Below, in pieces: positions 45,539 to 54,835 of a stretch of 64,000 nt of DNA. The stretch lies in contig LT160592.1 in NCBI GenBank assembly GCA_900049755.1, forward strand, positions 471,836 through 535,835. Direction: 5' to 3'. The position numbers were made by a program, and so were the translations under genes. The notes beneath the pieces are model-generated. The model searched no databases. It worked only from the letters and a program-made list of their open reading frames with translations, and was not told the origin of the DNA. This DNA is from Corynebacterium provencense. GTDB taxonomy: Bacteria; Actinomycetota; Actinomycetes; Mycobacteriales; Mycobacteriaceae. Each line of letters begins with the position of its first letter. Positions within the stretch are counted from its first letter, which is position 1.

Positions 45539-46927
45539 ATGCTCCGTCACGTCTGCTCCCGTGTGGCTTCAGCTGTCATCGCCACCGCCCTGCCACTGTC
45601 CGTCGGCGTCGTCACCGGCGCCGGATCCGGATCCGCAGTGGCCGGTGAGCCGCAGCCCGCCATGACAGTCAACAGCGCAAAATCAGCTGTTCCCGGCTCC
45701 CGGTTCAGCGGTTCCGCGCAGATCGACGGCCCCTTCGCAACCCGGGCCGACGCCGAGGCGGACGGATATGTCGACGAGGCGAAAGCCGGGTGGCGCGACC
45801 TCGTCTACCACGCTGAGGCCGGCAGCGACCTCAGGGAGGGTTCGTCGTGGGAGGCAGGTGACCGGTACTCCCGCATGGAGGAGCTGAAGGTCACTTCCCG
45901 GGCGATGGGCGGCAGGGAGATCCCTGTGGTCACGATCAAAGCCAGGAACAACCCGGAGTCTGCTCCGACGTTGTACCTGCTCAACGGTGCCGACGGCGGT
46001 GAAGGAGAGGCCAACTGGCTCAAGCGAACCAGTGCCGTCGACTTCTACGGCGACCGCATCGGGGACGTGAACGTGGTCATACCGATGGCAGGCGCCTACT
46101 CCTACTACACCGACTGGCAGGAACCGACATCCAGCCTGGACACAGACGCACACGGCGTCGGCACGACACAGAAGTGGGAGACCTTCCTCACCCAGGAGCT
46201 TCCCGGACCGGTGGAGAAACACCTGGGCACGACCAGTGACAGGCGTGGAATCATCGGACTGTCGATGTCCGGGTCGACCTCACTGGTGTACGCCGAGAAG
46301 TATCCGGGGTTCTACAGCGCGGTCGGGGCATATTCGGGGTGCGCAGCCACATCGGGTGAGTTCTCCCGGGCCACGCAGATCGTCCTGAACCGAGGTGACG
46401 CCACATTCAACCAGATGTGGGGAGATCCCGACGGGACTGTCGCACTGGAGAACGATGCACTGGCCAACGCGGACAGGCTGGCCGACCAGCACAACATCTA
46501 CGTGTCCTCTGCCACCGGGCTGCTGGGTGAACACGACGTGACCTCAGGTGATGTCCTTGACGGAAGAGCGTACGAGATGATCACACCGTTGACGGACGGC
46601 TTCGCCATTGAAGCGGGGAGCAATGTGTGCACCCATCTGCTCAAGTCGGCGACAGACGCCCACGGAATCACCGAAGCCTCGAACAACCTGGTGTACAACA
46701 TCCGGGAGACCGGAACTCACCAGTGGGCGTACTGGCAGGACGATATGTGGGAGTCCTGGCCGGTCATCGCCGCAGGACTGGGTCTGGACGTCGACGAGGC
46801 CCGGACGGACGCCGCGGCTGCCCGGACAGAGTACCTTCAGGCAAACCCGGGCCGCGGAGCTGAGGGGTCAACGCCCGTATCCTCACTGCCGTCGTTTTTT
46901 GACGCCGTGGAACAGGCTTTCTCCTAA
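45539..46927 (+). CDS. Secreted corynomycolyltransferase (Ag85-like esterase)
   Basis: 462 aa, ATG 45539 with CTGAGGAAACA upstream. A signal peptide covers about 1-35. The alpha/beta-hydrolase domain has TLYLLNGADGGEGEANWLK, VVIPMAGAYSYYTDWQEP, the nucleophile elbow IIGLSMSGSTSLVYAEKYPG (Ser about 244) and the catalytic His in ETGTHQWAYWQDDMW. These are hallmarks of mycolyltransferases (Ag85/Cmt family) that move corynomycolic acids to trehalose or arabinogalactan. About 90 extra residues precede the domain. Presence of this enzyme supports a mycolic-acid-bearing host. Confidence 0.92.
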   Translation: MLRHVCSRVASAVIATALPLSVGVVTGAGSGSAVAGEPQPAMTVNSAKSAVPGSRFSGSAQIDGPFATRADAEADGYVDEAKAGWRDLVYHAEAGSDLREGSSWEAGDRYSRMEELKVTSRAMGGREIPVVTIKARNNPESAPTLYLLNGADGGEGEANWLKRTSAVDFYGDRIGDVNVVIPMAGAYSYYTDWQEPTSSLDTDAHGVGTTQKWETFLTQELPGPVEKHLGTTSDRRGIIGLSMSGSTSLVYAEKYPGFYSAVGAYSGCAATSGEFSRATQIVLNRGDATFNQMWGDPDGTVALENDALANADRLADQHNIYVSSATGLLGEHDVTSGDVLDGRAYEMITPLTDGFAIEAGSNVCTHLLKSATDAHGITEASNNLVYNIRETGTHQWAYWQDDMWESWPVIAAGLGLDVDEARTDAAAARTEYLQANPGRGAEGSTPVSSLPSFFDAVEQAFS

Positions 46928-47258
46928 GGAAATGCTCCTGAGACGGCGTAGCCTTCCCTACCCCGGCGTCTGACACCGTCCGCTTAGAGCCCCGCCCCGG
47001 TACCAGAACTTCGGCAAGTCCGGACAAGTATCCGGTGACGGGGCAGGGGCCTCTCCTGGGACACGCACGGCACTGCATCAGTCACCGGTTGTCGGCGCCG
47101 GTGACCGTAGCCTGGCGCTGTCTTCTGCCGGCAGACACGCGGTACCGACCCGAGGAATGCCGCGATGCGAACACCGCTTGCGGTGCCCGGAGATTGCGAC
47201 GGATATCTCCACCGTTCTCCGCCGGATAAAGGGTCCACGAAGAATGGTCCGCATACAG
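46928..47258. other. Intergenic region before the tRNA
   Basis: About 330 bp with no gene I can support. A perfect 8-bp hairpin GTCACCGG-N9-CCGGTGAC lies at 47081-47105, without a T run. GC-rich inverted segments near 46988 and 47038 might end the mycolyltransferase transcript. Confidence 0.5.
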
Positions 47259-47296
47259 AAGTGCAGGCCACCGGTTTTAGCCGGTGACCTGCACTT
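47259..47296 (-). terminator. Terminator downstream of the initiator tRNA
   Basis: 16-bp stem with one mismatch: AAGTGCAGGCCACCGG (47259-47274) against CCGGTGACCTGCACTT (47281-47296), loop TTTTAG. It lies 10 bp past the tRNA 3' end on the minus strand. Confidence 0.8.
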
Positions 47297-47306
47297 TCTT
47301 ACTTTG

Positions 47307-47380
47307 TAGCGGGGGCAGGATTCGAACCTACGACCTCTGGGTTATGAGCCCAGCGAGCTACCGAGCTGCTCCACCCCGCG
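47307..47380 (-). tRNA. tRNA-fMet (initiator, anticodon CAU)
   Basis: 74 nt on the minus strand, starting CGCGGGGTGGAGCAG. The anticodon stem-loop is GGGCTCATAACCC with the three G-C pairs typical of initiators; the T arm is GTAGGTTCGAATCCTGC. Position 1-72 is an unpaired C-U, the mismatch feature that marks initiator tRNAs (C-A in E. coli). CCA is not encoded. Confidence 0.95.
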
Positions 47381-47595
47381 ACGGGTAACTGATGATGACC
47401 GGAACTCTCCGTCCCGCTCTCTCAGCGACTCCCATAGTGTAGCGAACCCGGGGATCAATGTGAAATCACCAGGTCAGCGGGAAGAATCTCGGACAACGCC
47501 GGCTACACGGGAGAGTCCGGGCCCCTGGTGGCCCGGTACGACCCGGGCCATCACCCACGGACCCCGACGAATTCACCGGTCATCCTCAACAGCTT

Positions 47596-50500
47596 CTACT
47601 GCACTGCCGCAATAGCAGCGTCGAGCTCATCGAGTGCCTTGCCGAACTCCTCGAATGTTCCGCTCTCCCTGGTCTGCTGCACAGCTGCCATGGCATCGTT
47701 GATCCGCTTCATCTGGTCCGCCGTCGGAGTGGCCGTGCCACCGGCCTGGGAACCTCCGCCGGTCGACCCCGAGCCTGTGGAACCGGATGCACCGGAACCC
47801 GATCCGGTGGAACCGGAACCCTGCCCGGTCGACGAACTGTCCCCGGAACCAGATCCCGAGGAGCTTCCACCCGACTCGGCGACCTCGGTCACGGCGTCCG
47901 GATCGATTCCCACCTGCTGCAGTGCCTCGGCCACAGTCGGTGCATATCCGACCGAGCCGTTGTAGCTCACGAGCACGCGCAGGAGCTTCGGGAACGCCGA
48001 GGCCTGGTCCTTACGCTGGGAGTAGACAGGCTCGACGTACAGGATCTGGCCGTCACCGACCGGCAGTGTCAGGAGATTACCGTTGGTGAGCGTGTTGGAA
48101 CCCTGCAGCAGAGTCCTCTCCCGGGCGATCTCGTCGGAGGACATCATGGTGTCCTGCGCCTGTCGCGGTCCCTGCGTCTGGGTGTTGGTCGGCAGTACCC
48201 GGACATGGATCCGGCCGTAGGTCGCAGGATCGGAACTCACCGACATCTGCGCCGCCAGGTACTCACGACGCAGCCCGCGGAACGGGGTGATCAGCTGGAA
48301 ACTGGGGCGGTTGGTCTCAGGGTCGGTCGCCACCACATGGTACGGGGGCTGCGCGAGCTCCTGGCGTCCCTCAGGCGCCGTCGGGTCCGAAGGCACCGAC
48401 CAGAAGGCGTCATTGGTGAAGAACACCCCGGGATCGTCGACATGGTAGCGGGCGATGAGTTCCCTCTGGACCTTGAACATGTCTTCCGGGTACCGCAGGT
48501 GGGCGTTGAGCTCGTCGCTGATCTCGCTCTTGTCCTTGACTACACCGGGGAAGACCCCTTCCCACGCCTTGAGGACCGGGTCGGACTCGTCGAACTCGTA
48601 GAGGTCGACGGATCCGTCGTAGGCGTCCACCACGGCCTTCACCGAGTTCCGGATGTAACTCACGGAATTGGACACCGCGTTCTGCTGTGCCGCCGGATCA
48701 TTGTTCACGGCGTCCTCCGTCGCGGAGTCCAGCTGCGTCCGTTCGGCGTACGGCAGATCCTTCAGCGTCGTGTACCCGTCGACGATCCACTTGATCCTGC
48801 CGTCGATGACCACCGGGTAGGTCTTCGAGTCCGTGGTCAGCCACGGGGCGACCTTGTGGACACGCTCGCGGGGGTCGCGGTCGTAGAGGATCTTGGAGTC
48901 TGAGCCGATGACGTCGGAGAGCATCAGGTTCATCGACTGGAACTTCGCGGCGTACATCGCCCGGTTGAAGATATTTGACACGTCCACGCCGCCGGAACCC
49001 GAGTACGTGTAGTTGCTGGTGTCAGTGTCATACTCACGGTCGTTGCCGGAACCGTCGTCGCCGACGACGGCGTAGTCCTCACTCGGATTCACCGAACCCG
49101 AGATCACCGGACCGAAGTAGATTCTCGGCTGCTCGAGGTCCAGGTCGAGTTCCCCGCCCTGGTCCCCCTCCATGTGCTGGAGGTCGGCAACGGTGTACAC
49201 GGGGTAGCCGCCGCGGGCGGACCCGACGTCACGGGCAACCTCGTCAACCTTGTTCGCCGGAGCCGCGATGAACCCGTTCCCGTGGGTGTAGACGGTGTGC
49301 CTGTTGATCCAGTCCGTCTGGTTGCCGGACAGTGAGTTCGGGTCGATCTCACGGGCGGCGACAACGAAGTCCCTCATCTCACCGTCGACGTTGTAGCGGT
49401 CGACCGCCAGCTCCGTCGGGAATCCGTAGAAGTTGCGCAGCTGCTGCTGCTGGGTGAACGTGGGCGACAGGATCTCCGGGTCAAGCAACCTGATGTTCGA
49501 CAGTGTCGCGGCGTCATCGGCGATGGAACGACGCTCACTGGCAGAGCCGGTGGTCTCTCCACCCCAGTTCTGCTCATAGGTCACGTTGTCGTCACCGATA
49601 CCGTAGGAGTAGCGGGTGGACTCGATGTTGCGGGCGATGTACTCGCGTTCCTTCTCGGCACGGTTGGGTGTCACCGAGAACTGCTCCATCACCGCAGGCC
49701 AGCCGACTCCGATGGCCAGGGAGGAGACCACCATCAGCACCACGGCGAGTGCCGGGAGCCGGAGATCCCTCAGGACCAGGGTGCCGAAGAACATCACGGC
49801 GACGAAGATCGACACGATGAGCAGAAGAATCTTCGCCGGCAGGACAGCGTTGATGTCCGTGTAGGAACCACCCGTGAACGTGGAGTGGTCCTTGTTCAGC
49901 AGCCCGTAACGGTCGAACCAGTAGTCGGCCGCCTTCACCAGCATGAAGATGCCCGCGATCACGGCCAGCTGCCGGAGAGCGGGGGCCCCGATCTTCGCCT
50001 TCTCCCCGGTGCGGGGGTTTCCTGTGGTGATGGTCCCCAGGAGGTAGTGGGCCACAAGGTTGACCAGGAAGGCGACGATGACGAGCACCGTCAGTGTCGA
50101 CAGCACGTACTGGTACAGGGGCAGGGAAAATGCGTAGAAGCCCAGGTCCTTGTTGAACTGGGGGTCCTTGACTCCGAAGTCTCCGCCGGAGAAGAACAGC
50201 CGCACCGTCCTCCAGTTGCCCTGTGCGACCATGCCCGCGACCACCGCGACGATGACGGGGATGATCACCAGGAACGGTCGCAGGGACCTTCTGATGGCGG
50301 GCCGGTGCTCGGCGAGGGGGGAGGACGCCTCCAGTCCGGCAAGGGACTCCGGACTACGGTCCGAGCTCCGGTAGGCCGCGAAGGCCGCGCCCCAGACGAT
50401 GAGGCCGGACAGGACAGCGAACACCGCGAACAGTGCCACCCGGGTGAGGATCACCCCCCAGAACACCTTGGGCATGTCGACCGACTGGAACCACCGGAGT

Positions 50501-50634
50501 TCCGTGTAGTTCGAGACGAAGACGGGGACGAGGAACACGAGCGCCGCGAGGACGACCGCGATGATCCCCAGGATCCTGGCTCTACGGCCGGGTGCGGGGA
50601 GGTCTTGGAGGGACGGGACTGACGGTAATGACAA
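47596..50634 (-). CDS. UPF0182-family large membrane protein
   Basis: 1012 aa. The N-terminal third has about seven membrane segments (ILGIIAVVLAALVFLVPVFV, VILTRVALFAVFAVLSGLIV and others), followed by a large extracellular part with motifs such as TAATLSNIRLLDPE, RDFVVAAREID, NRHTVYTHGNG and RYPEDMFKVQRELIARYHV. The last 100 residues are Ser/Gly/Thr low complexity plus a helical tail. The start codon is TTG at 50634; no strong ribosome site is seen. Homologues (Rv3193c) are conserved in actinobacteria but of unknown function. Confidence 0.92.
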   Translation of the reverse strand: MSLPSVPSLQDLPAPGRRARILGIIAVVLAALVFLVPVFVSNYTELRWFQSVDMPKVFWGVILTRVALFAVFAVLSGLIVWGAAFAAYRSSDRSPESLAGLEASSPLAEHRPAIRRSLRPFLVIIPVIVAVVAGMVAQGNWRTVRLFFSGGDFGVKDPQFNKDLGFYAFSLPLYQYVLSTLTVLVIVAFLVNLVAHYLLGTITTGNPRTGEKAKIGAPALRQLAVIAGIFMLVKAADYWFDRYGLLNKDHSTFTGGSYTDINAVLPAKILLLIVSIFVAVMFFGTLVLRDLRLPALAVVLMVVSSLAIGVGWPAVMEQFSVTPNRAEKEREYIARNIESTRYSYGIGDDNVTYEQNWGGETTGSASERRSIADDAATLSNIRLLDPEILSPTFTQQQQLRNFYGFPTELAVDRYNVDGEMRDFVVAAREIDPNSLSGNQTDWINRHTVYTHGNGFIAAPANKVDEVARDVGSARGGYPVYTVADLQHMEGDQGGELDLDLEQPRIYFGPVISGSVNPSEDYAVVGDDGSGNDREYDTDTSNYTYSGSGGVDVSNIFNRAMYAAKFQSMNLMLSDVIGSDSKILYDRDPRERVHKVAPWLTTDSKTYPVVIDGRIKWIVDGYTTLKDLPYAERTQLDSATEDAVNNDPAAQQNAVSNSVSYIRNSVKAVVDAYDGSVDLYEFDESDPVLKAWEGVFPGVVKDKSEISDELNAHLRYPEDMFKVQRELIARYHVDDPGVFFTNDAFWSVPSDPTAPEGRQELAQPPYHVVATDPETNRPSFQLITPFRGLRREYLAAQMSVSSDPATYGRIHVRVLPTNTQTQGPRQAQDTMMSSDEIARERTLLQGSNTLTNGNLLTLPVGDGQILYVEPVYSQRKDQASAFPKLLRVLVSYNGSVGYAPTVAEALQQVGIDPDAVTEVAESGGSSSGSGSGDSSSTGQGSGSTGSGSGASGSTGSGSTGGGSQAGGTATPTADQMKRINDAMAAVQQTRESGTFEEFGKALDELDAAIAAVQ

Positions 50635-50770
50635 GGGTGCGCTCTTCTCCTGGCGTCGACCGGCGGTCGCTGCAGAACGCAGGGCGACGGTCGGGCGACG
50701 GTGGACGTCCGGGGGTCATTGCCTAGAATACCTACCGACCGGACAGCGGCGAACGAGGCAGGGACATCAG

Positions 50771-51349
50771 ATGAACAACAGTCACTCAGGAATCGACTAC
50801 CGCAGCGACATCCGCCCGCTCAACGCCGCCCTGAGAGAGGCCGTCGATTTCGTCCACGCCGAGGGATGGGACCGTCCACCGACACTGTTTGCACTGGTCC
50901 CGGCCCATCTCGTCCAGGACACGCTCGCCGCAGGCGGACAGGACCTCGACACCGACCACCACCCCCTCACCCTCGTGGTCCAGGACGAACTGCCCGACCA
51001 CCTTCTCCCCGGATCCGAGGAACTCGGTGACTACATCGCCTCGGCGCGCTGGCCCTCCCCTGTAGTCGGGGCGGTGCTCGCCCAGGAGATCATGTTCAGC
51101 AATGCCGCTCCCGGCGCGGACCCCTCACCCCTCCCTGCCCGGTTGTTCTCCGGAATCATCGACGGAGGCCCGGAGCGCACACTGGTCCAGCTGCGGCCCA
51201 CCCCGGAGGAGCTCGAGTCCGACCCCTTCGCCCAGGACCGGGTGCAGCTGCTCGGCGGCGAGAACCTCGCCCCCGGCGTCATCGCCGCGCTCCGCACCTC
51301 TTTCGAGGACGCCGGAGACTCCGACGGCGGTCCCGGTCACCTGCTCTGA
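50771..51349 (+). CDS. PPA1309-family conserved protein
   Basis: 192 aa from ATG 50771. Acidic soluble protein; recognisable stretches are LNAALREAVDFVHAEGWDRPPTLFALVP, AHLVQDTLAA, SARWPSPVVGAVLAQEIMF and the end RLFSGIIDGGPERTLVQLRPTPEEL. No catalytic motif. In actinobacteria the family is consistently placed between UPF0182 and the PDZ-Lon gene, as here. Function unknown. Confidence 0.85.
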   Translation: MNNSHSGIDYRSDIRPLNAALREAVDFVHAEGWDRPPTLFALVPAHLVQDTLAAGGQDLDTDHHPLTLVVQDELPDHLLPGSEELGDYIASARWPSPVVGAVLAQEIMFSNAAPGADPSPLPARLFSGIIDGGPERTLVQLRPTPEELESDPFAQDRVQLLGGENLAPGVIAALRTSFEDAGDSDGGPGHLL

Positions 51350-51379
51350 GCGAACCGTGACCGACCCCAGCGCACCGGG

Positions 51380-52534
51380 TCAGCTGCAGGTCTCGGCGTC
51401 CTGACCTGCGTTACGGGCGTCCAGCGCCTTCACCGCACCGTCGAGCGAGTCGACGGCGAGCAGGGTGATGTCACCGTCGTAGCTCTTCGACGTGGCCTCG
51501 TCACAGTTGCCCCGGGGCACCAGGAAAACTGTGGCTCCGGCGTGCTCTGCGGCGGCGATCTTGTGGGTGATTCCTCCGATCGGCCCCACTGTCCCGTCCG
51601 CGTCGATCGTGCCCGTCCCTGCCACGAACTCACCGCCGGACAATTCCCCGGGTGACAGCTTGTCCACCACCGCCAGCGAGAACATCAGGCCGGCCGAGGG
51701 CCCCCCGATGTCCCGGAGGTTGTAGCTGACGCGGATGCCGTCGGCGGGCTGTGCGACCATCGTCACCCCCAGGTAGGCCCTGCCGTTGCCGCCGCTGGCG
51801 GCCTCGACGTCGGCGTCCCCCTGCAGTTCCTCGGGCATCTCCCCGAGGGTGACCTGCTCGGTGACGTCACGACCGTCCCTGCGGATGCCCAGCGTGACCT
51901 CGTCCCCGGGCTTCTTACCCCCGATGGCGTCGGAGATGTCGGAGGGAAGTGTCACCCTGTCGCCGTCCACCGAAGTGACCACGTCATTGGTCTTCACCGT
52001 TCCGTCGGCGGGGGCACCGTCACTGACGTCGTAGATCACGGTCTCAAGCGGGCGACCGAGATGGTTCATCGCCGCGACCGTGGCATTCGACTCCGACGAG
52101 GCGAACGCCGCCGCATTCTGACGCGCAACCTCATCGGCCGAGGAGTTCGCCGGAATGACGGTCTCCAGGGGGACGACGGTGTCATCGCTGGCGAGCCACC
52201 TGCCCATCATCTGCGGCAGGGTCATCTTCGTCCGAACCGCGACGGTGGTCATGTTGAGGTTGCCCGAGGTCTGGTCGAGCTCGTCCCCGTCCACCCCGGT
52301 GATGTCGACGACCGGCACACCGTCGACCTCCCCCAGCGTGTTGAAGGTGGGCCCCTCCCCCTCCGCCGCGAACGGGACGGTGAGGTCGACATCGGTCCCG
52401 GGGATCCTCGTCATCCCTGTCAGAGCGAACAGGACCACCACCGGCAGTGCACCGACGACGATGGTCCTGGTTCGACGCCGGGAGCCGGGGACCGGTGCAG
52501 TGCTCGCAGTACTTCGGAACTTCACCCGTACCAT
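51380..52534 (-). CDS. YlbL-like PDZ/Lon-domain serine protease
   Basis: 384 aa from ATG 52534; GTG 52525 is also possible since a TAGGAT box overlaps the ATG. One N-terminal membrane anchor (TIVVGALPVVVLFALTGM), an inserted PDZ-like domain (about 135-235: DVSDGAPADGTVKTNDVVTSVDG) and a C-terminal Lon-type S16 protease domain. The catalytic Ser lies in IGGPSAGLMFSLAVVD and the Lys in GGITHKIAAAEHAGA. The equivalent is Rv3194c. A role in envelope protein turnover is likely. Confidence 0.92.
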   Translation of the reverse strand: MVRVKFRSTASTAPVPGSRRRTRTIVVGALPVVVLFALTGMTRIPGTDVDLTVPFAAEGEGPTFNTLGEVDGVPVVDITGVDGDELDQTSGNLNMTTVAVRTKMTLPQMMGRWLASDDTVVPLETVIPANSSADEVARQNAAAFASSESNATVAAMNHLGRPLETVIYDVSDGAPADGTVKTNDVVTSVDGDRVTLPSDISDAIGGKKPGDEVTLGIRRDGRDVTEQVTLGEMPEELQGDADVEAASGGNGRAYLGVTMVAQPADGIRVSYNLRDIGGPSAGLMFSLAVVDKLSPGELSGGEFVAGTGTIDADGTVGPIGGITHKIAAAEHAGATVFLVPRGNCDEATSKSYDGDITLLAVDSLDGAVKALDARNAGQDAETCS

Positions 52535-52727
52535 CCTACCGTGGTCCACGGGTGCCTCCCGTGGCGGTCCGTACCGACCGTGACCGTGCCGCACCCGGGT
52601 CGCGTGCGGGGTGGGGCGCAGGCCTGTGTGCGGGTCACCTGTCCCGGCCCCACCTGTTCGCTGTCAGCGCACGCCCCTGGCCGTCCGCCGGCACCATCGC
52701 CGTCCGCGGCGCAGGTAGGCTCGGGAC

Positions 52728-54212
52728 ATGAGCAATTTCGGATTCGGCTTCCACGGCTCCAGTGACGACAACGACGGCAACGACGACGGGGCCGACCGGA
52801 ACAACAGCAACGGCAGGAACGGTGGCGGCAACGGCGGTAACGGCCGTGACAACGGAGGGAACGACGACCCCTTCGGTTTCGGCGCCAACCCTTTCGGATT
52901 CCTCTTCGGCGGCCAGGGCGGCCAGGGCGGCCCCGGTCAGCAGGGGCCCGGAATCGGCGACATCCTCGGCCAGTTCGGGGCGATGCTCAGCGGTTTCGGC
53001 AGGGACATGAACTCACCGGACGCGCAGGGACCGGTGAACTACGCCCTGGCCGGCAGGATCGCCCGCCAGCAGATCACCGGGCCCGCGGCCCGCAATCCCT
53101 CCGTCCACGATTCCCAGGCCGTCGCCGAGTCCGTCCGACTGGTCGAACTGTGGCTCGACGAAGCCACGGTCCTGCCTGCCGGGGCGACCGGATCCACAGC
53201 CTTCTCCGCCGAGAAGTGGCTGGAAGAGACCATGCCACGGTGGCGGCGGATCATCGACCCGCTGGCGTCCCAGCTCGGGGACGCCACACTCTCCGGCCTG
53301 CCGGAGGAGGCCCGCGCGCAGCTCGGCCCCATGGCAGGCATGCTCAGCCAGATCAACGGCATGAACTTCGGGATGCAGCTCGGTCACGCACTCGGTGAAC
53401 TCGCGAAGGAGGTGTCGATGTCGACCCAGTGGGGAATCCCGCTGGCCGAAGGCACCGTCGCCGCCGTCGCCACGGGACGCCTCGACGACCTGTCGAAGAA
53501 ACTCGGTGCAGAGCGCCGGGAGACCCTCATCTACCTCGCCGCCCGCGAGGCCGCCCACCTGCGTCTGTTCCGGCACGTCCCGTGGCTGGTGGAGAGGCTG
53601 ATCCTCGATGTGGAGGAGTTCGCCACGGGGCTCTCCCTCGACAACTCCGCGTTGGAGGAGGCCACCCGCGAGTTCAACCCCGAGATGATGGGCGACCCCG
53701 CCAAGATGCAGGAGATGATGGAGCGGCTGCAGAACCAGGATCTCGCCCCCAAAATCGTCTCCTCCACCGACCATGCCCGGATCCGCCTGGAGACCAGCCT
53801 CTCCCTGGTCGAAGGATGGGTCGACGTTGTCGTCGGTGACGCCCTGGGCACCAGGCTTCCCGCCACGGCGGGGATCCAGGCCGCATGGTCGGTGTTCCGT
53901 GACACGACGCAGCCGGGCATGGCGATGCTGTCCAGGACTGTGGGAATCAACCTTGCTGCCCCCAAGGCGACCCAGGCCGCGGACCTGTGGTCCCGCCTGA
54001 CCTTCGCCGTCGGCAAGGAGCGCAGGGACCAGGTGTGGAACCACCCGGACTTCCTTCCGGTGGACTCCGACCTCGACGCTCCGGCGGAGTTCATCGACTC
54101 GATCCTGGCGGAGAACGAGGGCCGTGACTTCGACCCGATCAGCGAGATCGAGAAGCTGGAACGCGAGCGCGGCAAGGACGACAGCGACGGTGACAAAGGA
54201 GACGGACGGTAG
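52728..54212 (+). CDS. Zincin-like protein of the DUF2342 / zinc-dependent metalloprotease family
   Basis: 494 aa. The N-terminus is a low-complexity Asn/Gly/Asp tract (about 12-65). The family core includes GMQLGHALGELAKEV, QWGIPLAEG and the helix AAREAAHLRLFRHVPWLVERL, plus WVDVVVGDALGTRLP near the end. No classical HExxH; the REAAH-type helix is the family hallmark. Homologue of Rv3195. The ATG lies 6 bp after TAGGCT (52716-52721), so a leaderless message is likely. Confidence 0.88.
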   Translation: MSNFGFGFHGSSDDNDGNDDGADRNNSNGRNGGGNGGNGRDNGGNDDPFGFGANPFGFLFGGQGGQGGPGQQGPGIGDILGQFGAMLSGFGRDMNSPDAQGPVNYALAGRIARQQITGPAARNPSVHDSQAVAESVRLVELWLDEATVLPAGATGSTAFSAEKWLEETMPRWRRIIDPLASQLGDATLSGLPEEARAQLGPMAGMLSQINGMNFGMQLGHALGELAKEVSMSTQWGIPLAEGTVAAVATGRLDDLSKKLGAERRETLIYLAAREAAHLRLFRHVPWLVERLILDVEEFATGLSLDNSALEEATREFNPEMMGDPAKMQEMMERLQNQDLAPKIVSSTDHARIRLETSLSLVEGWVDVVVGDALGTRLPATAGIQAAWSVFRDTTQPGMAMLSRTVGINLAAPKATQAADLWSRLTFAVGKERRDQVWNHPDFLPVDSDLDAPAEFIDSILAENEGRDFDPISEIEKLERERGKDDSDGDKGDGR

Positions 54213-54782
54213 TCACTTTCCGGTGGGGGCCCACCTGCTGTAGGCCTCGAGATATCCTGCGGCCCGGTCCGCGAGAGGGGCTTTCGCCGCCCACTTCCTG
54301 AACTCCGGACCGTGGTCCGGGACCCAGGTGTGCACCAGCTCGTGGATGAGCACCGAATCCAGGACGTACTCGGGAACGTCCCTCAGCCGGGACGAGATCC
54401 GGATCCGTCCCGAATCCACCGAACAGCTCCCCCACCGTCGGTTCATGTTCGTCACCCACTTCACGCTGGTGAAGGACGCCCTGCCCTCGAGAAACTTCTG
54501 GTTGAGGGTCCGCGCCCGCCGCATCAGGGACTCGTCGTCACCGGACTGGGATGCCCCGGTGTGTCTCCTCCTGACCTTGTCCACGAGCTCCCGTGTGCTG
54601 GCGCGCAGTTCCCCTGCGCCCATCGACATCGGGGCCAGCACCACGACATGCCCCGCCTCCATCCGCGCGGCAATGGTCCGACGTCTCCGCGCGGAGAGCC
54701 GTATCTCCACGTCCGGGGCGAACTCCGCTATCACGGCCTCCTGTGCGGCCGTGGGACGGTTCCGGGGCTGTCGGGTGCTCAT
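54213..54782 (-). CDS. YgjP-like metallopeptidase
   Basis: 189 aa from ATG 54782 (AGAGGAC upstream). The zinc site is plain: DSVLIHELVHTWVPDHGPEF (HExxH and a later His). Upstream are RRWGSCS and the basic RLSARRRRTIAARM strand typical of YgjP/WLM-like proteins. The target is unknown. It is convergent with the zincin gene, meeting it at the stop codons. Confidence 0.9.
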   Translation of the reverse strand: MSTRQPRNRPTAAQEAVIAEFAPDVEIRLSARRRRTIAARMEAGHVVVLAPMSMGAGELRASTRELVDKVRRRHTGASQSGDDESLMRRARTLNQKFLEGRASFTSVKWVTNMNRRWGSCSVDSGRIRISSRLRDVPEYVLDSVLIHELVHTWVPDHGPEFRKWAAKAPLADRAAGYLEAYSRWAPTGK

Positions 54783-54835
54783 CACGTCCTCTACACTGGG
54801 CGCACGTACTGGGGGCGTTCTGAGGGGGACTCTAC

